A stretch of 64,000 nt of DNA from NCBI GenBank assembly GCA_031213475.1, contig JARUPZ010000003.1, positions 9,016,509 to 9,080,508 on the forward strand, written 5' to 3'. The stretch is from Nereocystis luetkeana. Taxonomy: Eukaryota; Sar; Phaeophyceae; Laminariales; Laminariaceae. The position numbers and the translations under genes are program-made. Of the stretch, positions 1 through 11,600 are shown one piece after another. The number at the start of each line of letters is the position of its first letter. Position 1 is the stretch's first letter. Under the pieces are notes generated by a model, which was not told where the DNA came from, searched no databases, and saw only the letters and a program-made list of their open reading frames with translations.

Positions 1-1560
1 GTCCCATGGGTGACCCATGGACCACCATTAAAAGACCACGCCACCACTAAAACCGCATGGGAGACCCATGGGCGACCCGTGGGTCAGTACCACGGTATAA
101 ACCTCACGGTTATCCATGGGAAACCCATGGATTATCCGTGGGAGGTGTTAGACCCATGGAAGACCTATGGCAGACCCGTGGGAAACCTACGAGCCGGACC
201 CGAGGGGGTCTCATGGGTGGCTCATGGGCCAGCACTACAAACCCGAGGCAGACTGGTGCTAGGGTGGTGGGGGGGGGGGGTGATACCATTCTGTTCACTA
301 CCGCGTTTCGGCCACTCGGGCGTGTGGCTCTGTGCTTCACTCAGAATTAATCTTGGGGCACAATGTTTCTGGTTGTATGTAGCTCGTGCGAACACCAGTC
401 CCACGGAGGTTGTATGCCGCGGAACCAAAGCAAAGGAGCAAGAAGCCTCCTCATGACTCGTACTGAAAGATTGTGAGTAAGATAGGAAAATTCCGATAGC
501 GGCCGAGTGGCCCTGAGCGGCTGAAACAAAGGACCTCAACGGAGCCCCCCCTACCGTGGCAGGCCTCGGCACGCCCAGGCATGGCCTGCCCATGGGCCAG
601 AGTGCGAAAAACAACATGGGAGACCCCGACGAAAGACCCATGAAACAGACTTATGACCCAGACCGCATGGAAGACAACGGTAGGCCTATGGGAGACCCCT
701 GGGAGGCCCATGGGAGGCTCACGGGTGATCCATGGGAGACTCATGGGAGACATGTGGGAGACCCATCGGCCACCCCTATAATAAACTTGTAGAAGGCCCA
801 CGGGCCACCCATGGGCAGCCCATGGGTTAGCTATGAACATCACCAACGCGAGACCCATGGGCGACCCATAGGTCGGCACTTCAAACGTATGGGAGACCCA
901 TGGGCGACCCATATAGGTGACCCATGGGTTATCCATAATCACCACCGGAAGGCCCATGGGGGACCCATAGGCCAGCACTACTGTAGACACTTTGGAGATC
1001 TACGGGCGAGTCATGGATGACGAATTAGTCAGCTACATACGTACACCATCGGGAAACACGTGACCCCTGGGCGAGTTATGGGCAGCCCATGGCTAAGCTC
1101 TGTATACCACCAGGAGACCCATGGTCGATCCATCGGTGACCTATTTGTCACCACCACCATCCCATTGAAGACTTATGGGCGATACATGGGCGACCCGCGA
1201 GCGACCCATGCGTCAGCACGGTAAACTCACGGGAAACCCACGGACGACCCGAAGAATCGAGACCCATGAGTGGTCCATGGGCTCTCCTTTTGGGAAGCAC
1301 TGTAAATTCACGGGAGATTCAAATAAGTGGTCCATGGTCGACCCATAGGACAGCGCTGGAAGTTCACGGTAAACCCATGGGCGAATACTGGGTGATGTAT
1401 GGGCCAGAGCCGTAAGTTCATGGGTGATCCATGGGCAACCCATGGGTCAGTCGTATATGCCACCGGGAGACCCATGGGCGATCTATGGGCGATCCGTGGG
1501 TTACCGGTATAAACCCACGCGCCAATACTATAAACGCATGGGCGATGCATGGGTGTGAAG
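1..1560. repeat. Degenerate minisatellite built on CCATGG
   Basis: Short imperfect units recur throughout, such as gacccatgggcgacccatgg followed by a spacer like gtcagcactacaaac. The self-complementary core CCATGG appears every 10-25 bases, often as agacccatgg, gcgacccatgg or tgacccatgg. Because the unit has few stops, several frames on both strands stay open and translate to Gly-Asp-Pro-Trp/Thr-His-Gly-Arg type repeats; these are not genes. The array starts at the window edge and continues beyond the SINE remnants at 1545-1895. About 200-560 holds a patch of unrelated sequence with a G tract. Confidence 0.9.
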
Positions 1561-1680
1561 GTGTTACCTACTGAGCTATAGGGGGAAAAGACCGATCGAT
1601 TACCCAGCCCCAGGTAATCCTTGCAACACTCTCCCCCCCTCTGAACGGCGAGATCTTTGGGGCGTCGGAACCGCATAGCG
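1545..1680 (-). mobile_element. Truncated tRNA-derived SINE fragment
   Basis: This shares a block of about 75 bases with the better copy at 1740-1895. Read on the minus strand it has the tRNA A-box-like core tatagctcagtagg and a gattacc...aaggtaatc-type flank. No B box is present, so it is a 5' fragment. It lies inside the CCATGG minisatellite. Confidence 0.55.
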
Positions 1681-1739
1681 TATACGTCCGTACGCTGACC
1701 TACCCGCTTCGTTTCATTACCTGGGGAACCAGGGAGATG

Positions 1740-1895
1740 TGTTTTTTTTAGGTGTGCACGCGCAAGCGTTTCTGTAAAAGAAACGCTCGAAGTGGGGCTC
1801 GAACCCGTGACCTGGACGACGTCAAATGTGAAGGTGTTCCTACTGAGCTATGGGGGTAAAAGATCGATCGATTACCCAGCCCAAGGTAATCCTTA
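1740..1895 (-). mobile_element. tRNA-derived SINE-like element
   Basis: On the minus strand an A-box match (TAGCTCAGTAGG, 1850-1839) is followed about 35 bases later by a B-box match (GGTTCGAGCC, 1805-1796), the internal RNA polymerase III promoter of tRNA genes. Downstream there is a small hairpin (gcgtttct / agaaacgc, loop ttac) and then a run of A's (T's on the plus strand, 1742-1749). The cloverleaf is degenerate: the D stem GCTC/GAAC is imperfect and there is no clean anticodon stem. I therefore read it as a tRNA-derived SINE and not a functional tRNA. It interrupts the minisatellite array. Confidence 0.6.
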
Positions 1896-2140
1896 TAACA
1901 TGGGTGACCCATCGACCAGCACTCTAAACCTATGGAAGAACCATGTAGGTGACACATGGGCGTTGACCAATGGATGACTCCTGGGCCAGCACTACAAACC
2001 CATGGACCAGTATTGTACACCGAAAATGGGAGACCCGTGGGTGCCCCATGGGCAACCCATGTGCCGGCGAATTAAAGCCATCATGGGTAGCCCATGGGCA
2101 ACCCATGGGAGACGCACGAGCGACCCACAGGCGACCCGTA
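1896..2140. repeat. CCATGG minisatellite, continuation
   Basis: The same degenerate unit as 1-1560 resumes after the SINE copy, with cores such as gggcaacccatg and gggagacccg, and fades out near 2140. The array probably existed before the SINE insertions split it. Confidence 0.85.
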
Positions 2141-2915
2141 GCACGTTACGATCTTCACACACGCAAATGACGGCACGGATATGTCGATAAAAAAAAGGAA
2201 AAGTAAACGTGATATCCAGGCGAGCGCGTCGATCCCGCCTACCGCCATAGTCTAAACGTCGGTGTGTATAGATAGTATTCCACGACGCAGGGCGAAGATC
2301 TATAAAACTGCGCATCATCCGCTTTCATAGGATGTGTGCTCTGCTAACACTTCCCCTCTTCCGGTGTAACCCTTGATCTGCTGCAACATGAGGTCACGTG
2401 CTCCACCTCGACATGAGCGCTGAAGCAAATGAGATCAACATCACCAAGGCAGAGGGGGGAAGGGGGGTAGTTTGCTGTAACTCTACCCCCAAGTTTAGCG
2501 AGAATACAATTATGTTGGCGCCGCTGCTGGCTTCGCTCTCTTGCCCACTCATCATATATCCAACATCCTCCTCAGACATCAGATACCGCGCCTCTCCTTA
2601 GCCTCCCTCGGTCTCCGATTCTTCGATGTACATTGCCACACTAGGATGCTCTCAACCACCGTTCACAAAGGGTTGTGCCGCGGGGTTCGTGTTGCCCCCG
2701 GACGGTCTAAGCCCGCGAGCGCTTGTGGCCGAGCCCCCCCCCAGCCTTTACACTCGCGGTGATATGCGCACCTCTCTCTGCTGTTATCGAGTGACGTTCC
2801 GAGCGCGGCCCGAAACGCTAGAGTGACGTTCCTCGCCGGCTCCGTCGACGTTATGCACCAGTTCTCGACCGCCGCCGTAATCACTAGCGCTACTATTGCA
2901 CTACTAAACAACGCC
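2141..2915. other. Intergenic, no supported gene
   Basis: Only short open frames lacking codon-use or domain signal are present. No repeat or RNA gene was recognised. Confidence 0.5.
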
Positions 2916-2985
2916 CATATATATACATATATTATATATATGTATATATATATATATATTATACATATTATATTATATTATATAC
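2916..2985. repeat. TA-rich simple repeat
   Basis: A run of about 70 bases of TATA, ATAC and ATTATAT units with almost no G or C, able to form hairpins. It sits in otherwise GC-balanced sequence. Confidence 0.9.
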
Positions 2986-4189
2986 TGCGGTGAACACGTA
3001 CGGGAGAGCGCGTGCTGCGACAAGGATAGCACTTGCGTGCCTTATGAGGCAATATTTAGAGCTGACGGGCCTCCTCAAACCAATGGAACAACGCCCCAAC
3101 GGGTAGGGTGGACCGTAACTGGACCAAGTCCGGCGGGAAGGCCTCACAGCCTCGGTTTTTGTTAGTCGGTGAGCTCGCGCAAGTCCCACACTACCCGGAA
3201 GAGATGACCCTCCCGGGTGGCTATCTCCACCGCACCTGCCCCTCTCGGGGGTCAGGTCGGGTCAACGTGCCCAAGCACCTGTAGCAACAGCAGCCTGTGC
3301 TGATATGTTGCAACGGGAGCTATAGGCTAAATTGGCACTCGACACGGTGACGTGGAAGGGTGATGAGCTCAACCTTTATTTTTACCAATCCGCCGGAGGA
3401 TAACAAAATAAAAAATGATGTCATAGGAAAACGAAAAACCGTCGTTGGTTCAAAAGCCGTATATCATTTTCGTTCCACTACTTGTAGGACGATACAAAAG
3501 CAGTACGTTTCGTTGAACATCTCGGCCCCAACGGGGGGTATATTCTTCGGGGGAAATGCTATTTTCGTTTGTTTTTTTTGTCATCGAAAGAGTCAGGTTT
3601 TCGGGAAATGTACCGTAAGTAGTACAGTAGAACTATTCCGATGAGGAGCCGTCTCAGAAAACGAAGGCGCTTGCATACCGCCGTCGTGGGAGCCCCCCCC
3701 CGGGTAATGAAGGATAAGCCACTGGGCTACTCGGACTCATCCCGCGGTCAGAGGGTTGCACGTTTTGGCTCCTGGAGTGAGCAACTGCCGGTTACTGCAG
3801 TGTGACTACTTTTTCTACAATACATCAACATATTTGTTGTTCGGACTACCGTCAGCACATCAGTGCAGTAGCGCACAGAACTGTTGGTCGGCAGGTTGCA
3901 CGAACATTTTTTTCCCCGAAGGCGTGTTTAGGATGGAGGTGTTAAGCTTCTCGCCAGAGGACCTCAGAACGTAAGGCACCAACCCTCCTGTGTTCTCGAA
4001 TAGGCCAGCTCAGCCGAGACCTGATTCGGTTTCATCCATCCGCCCATTTTTTTATACTTTCTTCTCGATCTGTTCGAGCGGTCCCTCCACCGGAGAGGCG
4101 TTTATTTGGAGCCGGCACAGAAACCCCGAGTCCATTGTAGAGTATGACGTGGGGGCTGACTCTGACTCTGAGTTCCTTTCACTGGTGTA
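2986..4189. other. Intergenic, no supported gene
   Basis: Open frames of up to 94 codons (for example around 3360-3644) are low-complexity or lysine-rich and show no recognisable domain. No polyadenylation, splice or promoter pattern was convincing. Confidence 0.45.
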
Positions 4190-5370
4190 GGTGGTCTTCC
4201 ACAAGTATACCATGGCTTTTGAGTTTATTTACACTGGAAGCTCCCATAGAAGTAAAATTATTTCCACGGAGATACCAAAACTTACATGGAAGTAGTTTCA
4301 CTTCCACTCCACTTCTTCTATGGAAACACAAACCGAGTACAATTTAGCGAACAAACTCACGTGGAAGTTAGATTTACTTCCATGAAGGTAAACAATAGAT
4401 TTCATGGCACATTTTTGGAGGTGAAGAACACATTTCATGGAATCAGTCGAGAAATCTTCCGTGGGAGCTTACTTCAACTTCCATGAAAGAAAACGTACCT
4501 CCATAATTGTTGGATTCACTTCCATGGAAGTTGTGTGGGCTTCCATAGAAGCCGCCTCCGCGGGATACTCCACCAAGTCCTCCCACTGCCACTGCTCCCG
4601 CTTGGTGCTTTCACCCCGCAGTGGGCCTTTCCTATTTAGCACCCTACCCCCACTCACGAAAGAAGTGCAGAAAAATGTCTAGCCCTCCACAGGAGCCACC
4701 AGTCCCTCTGACTCCAGCAACCATGGAAGAAGTAAAAACACTTCCATCGGCGCAAAACAACTTCCATGGAAGCAAGACGTTTACTTCAGAAGCAAGATGA
4801 TTACTTCCATGGATGGGAGTAAAATCACTTCCACGGAAGTAAGCAATCTTCCAAAAGAAAAAAAAAAAAAAAAACAACAACAACTTCCAGTGAAACATAT
4901 GTTTCTCCTTCCACGTTCACTTCCATGCAAGTATCAAAGCATATGGAAGCTGGTGGAAGCAATGGAAGTCGGTGGAAGCAATGGAAGCCGGTGGACTCTT
5001 CTTGTGGGCGTACATGGCAGCTTCCACCAGACGTGGTTGCGGGAGCTTCGGTTGGTGAAAGTTGGCGGAAGCCCCCACTTGCTTCCACTAACAGTGGGAG
5101 TTTCCACGTTTTTCCAAGGAAGTACTTTTGACTTCTTCCGTGGACGTAAAAAAAACGCTTTCATGGAAGTAAGTTGCAAGTGTACTTACTTCAATGAAGG
5201 TGTTTTTACTTCCGTGGATGGAGGGAAACAGTCAATGCTACCGTGAAACCAAAATTACTATTATAGCGTGGGAGTAAGGTTCGCTTCCACGGGAGTGCGT
5301 GGTGATTTCCATGGAAGTACGTGGTGAACGTGGTAACTTCCATGGGAGTGAATTCAAGAAGGGGAACAAT
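4190..5370. repeat. Minisatellite built on TTCCATGGAA
   Basis: The imperfect palindrome acttccatggaagt and one-base variants (cttccacggaag, cttccatagaag, tttccatggaag) recur dozens of times, separated by 5-40 bases of variable sequence. About 4560-4730 and the A-rich tract at 4858-4880 are interruptions. Open frames rich in MEV, HGS and FHG arise from the repeat on both strands and are not genes. Confidence 0.88.
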
Positions 5371-8209
5371 GTGGTGGACCCGATGTTACCCCCCCCCCTT
5401 TTAGAGTTTATGTGCTACTGTAGTCCAGTAAAAAAGGTGGGCACAAGAAATGCGGGGGCGTTCTCCAAGCAGTTTAGCACCTTGTGGAACGTCGAACAGA
5501 AACGCAAAGCCCAAGGAACGTACAGAGCGTAGGCCAACCCAAACGACGAACCATCTACGGTAGAAATATATGAACCTTTCGGTGTACGAAAAAATGAACG
5601 GCAACTTCACAGCACGCGAAACAAAGCCGCACCTTGGCGGGATTGTTTTGCGTCCCAAACGCTGCCTAACCTGTCTGTATTTTGCCCACCTTCTATGTAG
5701 AGTGAGGCAAAATACGTGTTTTTATGCGTGTGTGGGCAGCACACAACGCGTCATCGACAGCACCTATCTCTCGCAAGTTGAAGGCAGCTATTATCGCCGA
5801 GATGGAACCACCGGCCCCCCTACGCCACGTCACAGCGTGTGCGTACATCACGTAACTTACGCCCTCCGCGCTATGCAGGGTGGAACAAGAACGACGGGCA
5901 CCCACTAGCCTGTCGGTAAAAACCTCTCTCAAGTCGTGCATCGGGACCATACGATCCCTCGTGCGCTGTACAAGGAACCCCGCGAGCACGCGCCTTTTCC
6001 CCCAACATCACTCAGCCAGTGGTTCTGGAAACCCATAAACATGGAGAAAACGATTTTACCCCTGCGGTCACTGGACGTTCAGAAATGATGGAGGCACTCC
6101 GCCCGAACGCGAACCACGAAGCACAAATACGTGCGCAAGGTAACGGGCCCGTCCTTGCCGAGGGAATGGGCAAATAGATGCAGTTCCATCCTTGCCCGCA
6201 GTCACTATCGTCGTGAGCTTGATATTTTACTGAATCTGGGGCGTCACGGGGGGGGGGGGAGGGGGGGTAGCCTTGAATGCCCGATGTATCCCCTAAATCT
6301 TATGGCAGAGCTTTCTTCGTATTTGGAAGCAGGAATGAGCCGATCTGACCGGAAAGCAATGAATCGGCAAACACACAAAAAAAAAAAGCCAACCGAGATC
6401 TTTGACCGAAACAACCGTTGCCGCTTCTTCTATGAAAAATAGCGTTTAGCACACGCCTCTATTCCGGAAAAAATTCGAGTGAGCCCCTCGACGTTTGCCT
6501 CCGTAACCGCTCTAGGGCGACCACGCCGCCCACGGTATACCAAAAATGGGGAAGAATGAAGCCCTCTTAAAACTGGAGGAGCCTCCGTTCAAAATAAAAC
6601 AAAACTCCAGATGCCTCGTGACACCGAGCACAGTAAGGCGATTTGTTTTTTTTTCTCGTCGCCACAGATGGCGCACTTCAGAGCCTGTTGTCGCAACAAA
6701 CCCAGGCTCCAGCTGCTCCCATGACACCGGAAATGATAAATCAGTGTTTCGCCCCCAGTCGCGGCAGATGGCGCACGTCCGCAAATTAGGCCAACAGGAC
6801 GCTATTTCCCTTGTTTCGCTGTCGCCTCGCCTCCTTCAGACCGCGTCATCGGCCAGGGTTTCCGGTCGACGTCGTTTCGCTCGCGCCGTTTTCTCTCGCT
6901 CTACTGCCCTCCCTTGACCCTGACGTCACCAGGCCGTTCAGCCTCTTGCCCGCTCGCTCGGCGAGACTCTGCACCACCTCCGAACCGACCTGATGACGGG
7001 ACAACGAGGCGATGGGACAACGAGGCGATGGGACAACGCGGTCACGCTTTTTGCAGGGTAGCGCGTCGCGCCTTACGGTAGAGGGTTGCACCTAAATTGT
7101 TCATGAGGCTTCCTCCACGCTTCAGGACCTCTGTTCCTCGCCCGAAAGCTACCTGAGTGTGAGGTCCAAAATGACAACTTAATCCGACGAGCGATCAATT
7201 CCGAGGCCGGGGTGTAATATAAAAAAAAACAAATAATACTAAAAGGGGTGTAATATCAAGAAACACAACACAAAAAACACAAGTCATATATATGTATGTC
7301 CCGACGATGAGGCATGCCTTAGTGGGTACCACTATGCGCGGAAATGTAAGACACGTTTAGGCATCAATATGAGCACCAAGCATTCCTTATATTCACGACC
7401 ACGATGCCCTTAAGAAACCCCGTCAGCGAGAGATATTATGGCAAACAAAAATGTGCTGCTTGCTATGAGGCATGCCCTATCGCAGTACGCCTCGTTGTTG
7501 GGAGGTACCGAGCTTGTTGGCACCACCCTACGAAACAAAAAAGTGAGGCCAACTCAGCGGCAAGCAGGCCCAAGCGAGGGGCGCAGTCATCCATAGCAGT
7601 GAGCACCGGCTCTGGGGCTTCGGACACATGCGATGTATACGAGAACACATACCTGGAATAGCCTCTTCTTTTTTTTCAAACGTGCTTTCGTTTTGATTTT
7701 CGCTCTCTCCTCAGGGGCTGGCTGCATACTCGTAGCCTGAAGGTGCCAAAATCAACGAAAATACTACCGGGTGTATATTTCGAAACGTTGTGCTGTATAC
7801 AAACGTACTACTCCCTCCTGCCCGGTGCCGATCGCGTCGGCAACGCACATACCTCCAGAAGGGCGCCCGTCTTCTGCGCATCACCGGGAAGGGTTTGCAC
7901 GAACTCCGCCAACTCTGTCACGGCGGGGGGGAAACACGAGGCAAACGTTGGCCAAGCAGCAACAGTGCTGGGTTACATCGCTCCTCCGGGGGCCTCAAAA
8001 TAATTCAAGAAAACAACAACAGAGCACAACATCATACAATCACCAAGCAGTGCTTGCTACTACGTACGAAGGAGGTGAGCCAAATTTTGTCTTTTCGAAT
8101 TCGTCCGAAACAGACAAATCACCTCCAGGCCCCACCATCGCGGAGAAAACACCATGCGTCAAGAAATTTTTGAGTTTAACGTCCGATAGGGGGCCATATT
8201 GTGCCAAGA
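5371..8209. other. Intergenic, no supported gene
   Basis: No chain of exons could be built on either strand. Small points: a G tract at 6249-6268, the phrase agatggcgcac twice about 100 bases apart (6666 and 6767), a threefold gggacaacgaggcgat-type repeat near 6997-7038, and a repeated ggggtgtaatat near 7209 and 7246 in AT-rich sequence. Confidence 0.4.
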
Positions 8210-8248
8210 GCAGCAGCAACAGCAGCAGCAGCAGCAGCAGCAGTAGCA
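8210..8248. repeat. CAG microsatellite
   Basis: Twelve or thirteen CAG-type triplets with CAA and TAG interruptions. It is open in more than one frame, but no gene model uses it. Confidence 0.9.
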
Positions 8249-8464
8249 GAAGGGGGCTAACGGCACGAACGCGAGCACCTTTTGCTGGTGCCAAAACACG
8301 GACCCCGACATGCGAAACTAGAACGCATGTAGGGTAAGAGAATCGGCAGGGGACTACAGCAGTGGTTGCACGATAGAACGGAAGCGGCGCACGCACACGG
8401 GCTGCCAGGTTCCGCTCTTGCTCTCTACAACAGAGGGTGCAGACGACGACCAAGCCGGTCTAAG

Positions 8465-8530
8465 CCTAGCCTAGCCTAGCCTAGCCTAGCCTAGCCTAGC
8501 CGAAGTCGAAACGAAGCGAAACGAAACGAC
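8465..8530. repeat. CCTAG pentamer repeat followed by ACGAA units
   Basis: Seven head-to-tail copies of CCTAG (8465-8501) run directly into a degenerate cgaaacgaagcgaaacga stretch. It lies about 110 bases past the predicted stop of the minus-strand kinase gene, in its 3' flank. Confidence 0.9.
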
Positions 8531-8640
8531 CACGGACAACCAGCGAAATAAACATGAAAACACCGGATGAAAGCTGACAGTCCATATCACCGGTTATCCG
8601 CGTTCAATTTTAGGCCCCCCGCTACCGCCCTCTACCGTCA

Positions 8641-11600
8641 CTACAGCAGTAGACCTATAAATGCCAGACGGCCCTCACCTCCAGCACCACCGTCGCCTCC
8701 CTGCAGCAGCTGGCGAAGTGCTTCGACGGGGTCGTCTTGGGCGACCCCCGGCTCCAGTCCCGACAGAGCGTAAGCTAGATCCTCAAGACCCGCCAAGAAA
8801 ATGTCCTGCGCCGGCAGGGGGGCAGGCGGAAGGCGGGGTAACTAACATTTTGTGGGCAGCGCGACATGGGTGAGCATGGTTGACAACAACGACATGGTTC
8901 GTCGAACTCCAGCCGAGCGCGTGTGTCGTCTTTTAAGCGCAACCGAACATAAACGAGAGAGAGAGAGAGAGAAAAGGGCCAAACAGTCAAGAGTCAATGC
9001 CGCATGAAAACAGAAGCGAAAAGACAGTAGAGTGAAAACTGTCAGATCACCAGTCACGAATCCGTCTACAGCCTCGCGCGCCCTCGCATGCCTCACCTCT
9101 TCGACGGTGAGGGGCGGGCTGAGCGCGTCAACGACGCTCTCCGGCACCGGAAACGGCAGGGCCGGCAGCCGCGGCAGAAACGGAAAAGGAGGCGGTGGGG
9201 GACGGAGGACGTCTCTGGCCGTCACCACCGCCTGCCTTGTAGCCCTCCGTAGCACCAAATCAGCTGCGTTTGAGGCCTGCTACGGCGGCAGCAAGCACCG
9301 AAAAGCATTGCAGGCGTGAGACCGGGAGGAACACAACGAGGGCGCGTGCTGCAGCAGTAGAGGGGTACATAGCACCGAACCAAAATACGAGGCTTCCTCC
9401 TCACTCGAGGAGGGCTGCATGCCTCACCCAAAACTGAAATTTTACATTAATAAGTTGGGGCCTTAAACCCCCGAAAAATGATCTCATGGGTGAATGTGGA
9501 CAACGAAATCATATTGACACACGGATGGGACATATTTATTCCGGGTAGTCCCTGACCTGAGGAGAAGCTCCAAAAATCGTAAAAAAAAACAAAAGTTGGG
9601 CCAAAACCTGCGACCTGGTACGTTTCTCTATCGCAGCACGCGTCAAAACAGACACACTCGTGCGAGCGCGCTAAATCGAGCAAAACAAAACATGGATGCG
9701 GCCATATTAGCAAATGTGCAGTGCTCGGGAAATCGAGAGCTGTATTGTCGTTTCTAGTGTCCATGTCGGGCACGAGCGGGTGGTGTCGCTTCTGCTTGAG
9801 GGGGGTTCGCACACACATGACCTGGCGAAGCCCGTGATGTACGTACGACATGAGGCGTTCGCGAAGAACACTATGCAAACGCCAGCAGAGCAACACAACG
9901 GAAGCCCTATTCTCTGGCTGCTTCAGGCGCCGCAAAATATAGTGTGGCTACGCATGTTTCCCTTGTGCTGAGCGAAGTTCGCGCAGCTGAACAAAGGAAG
10001 ATAGGGGAAAGGTGGGGACTCCTTCTCCACATTGCGGTTTCTCCACTGCTCGTCGCCACTGCTGAAGGGCTATATACACTCTACATCAAAACACTGAACC
10101 TCTGCACGCGTGCTGTCCGAGAAATATATCGAATACACAACAAACCCAGTACACACAATGAGCAAACCGGGAATGCCCGGCCGACGACAAAAGGTCAGAT
10201 TGTGAAGATGGCCCTCTCGGGAACTCTTTCGAAACGCTTGACGACCGACGGTCTTTTCTCCCTCCCACCCGCACGATTTTCCTCCACAATTCCCTCGCCC
10301 CCGCCTCTCACCCGGCCTCCGTGCACCGACGTCCAGCCACTCTTTCTGGGGAGCATAGGCGCTCCCTTACTGCTAAAAATACCTTCGTTATCCACTCTAT
10401 AATATTGGTTCAAAAAAATCCAGCGGTCCCTACATACCCGGACAAAAATGCGGTGTATTTCAGCGATTTCGTTCATATGTATATACAAGGCTGTTCGTAG
10501 GTTGTACAGTAGACAACTCGAAACAAATCCTACACCACCTCGTGTATACCACGCGCGATCGAAGTACGTATCACGCCAAGGTTTGCAGAGACTTTTTTTT
10601 CCCACAAAAAAATCGATCTCACGGCTGAGATGTCACGTTTCTTTGTAGTTTTTTTTATGTATTCGTATATCTTAAAAATGCGGACGATTCTAAAAACCTA
10701 CATACTCCGTATAGCACACTTTCAAAGAAGAAACACATCAAGCTTGCAAAGGTGTCTTCTAGAGGAAAATTTCGATATCGCAACTGAAAGAGGTGGGGGG
10801 GGGGGAAGCCTGGTGTCGAAAAATTACCACTGAACGCCCTCACCTCCCCGACGAGAGCAGCCCTGAGCGGCCGCGCCTCCTCCGCCAAAAGAAACTTGAG
10901 GGTCTGGCCCAGGGACGCCCCGGAAGCGGGAAGCGTATCGAAGTCCACAAAAACGGCGGAATCTGCCGCAACCACCCCGGTCGCATAGCTCAGCAGCACC
11001 GACAATCGCTTCGCCAGGAACTTCCCGTCCTCGCTTTTTTGCAACGTTATTATTTCGGTCGAAGGTTGTTTTTTTTTCCCGGTCGAACATTGTTGTTTTG
11101 TATTTTTTTTAGGACAGGAGGTACGGTATTGTTTTATCGACCGGGAAAAGAAACGCGAAAGGCGTCCGTTTACGGGGATGACACAATATTCAGCAATATT
11201 TGGGGGCGGGGGGGGGGGGGGGTTCATCATCAGGTTGATCGATGAGTTTGTATAGATGCGCCGGACCCCCCCCCCCATTTTTGATGCGTTTCCGTTAGTA
11301 TGGCGTATGGAACATGTTCCGTCATTCGTACGTACGTTTACGCGAGAACAATTCGGGATTGTGCGGTACGCGCGTAATTATTCGGGTGGGAGCGCGCGGA
11401 GCAACCAATCACGCAGGCAAGAACGAACGGAAAAGATAGTCGCGACAGCAGCGGTGTGGGGGGCGGCGGCGGCGAGGGGTGACGCAAATATTCGGTCAGG
11501 TAGAATCATATAGGCTTCGTCGAATAAACTAATATTAGAGTAACCAAAACCATCAAAAAGTGGCATAAAAACATGGCAAATATACAAGCATACCCAGATT

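Noticed and set aside
10-1020. Several overlapping open frames with GDPWxTHGRPMG-type repeats
   Set aside because: They are open in multiple frames and strands because the CCATGG minisatellite lacks stops; there is no start context, splice or domain support.
1786-1862. A functional tRNA gene on the minus strand
   Set aside because: A and B boxes are good, but D and anticodon stems do not pair and a SINE-like tail follows.
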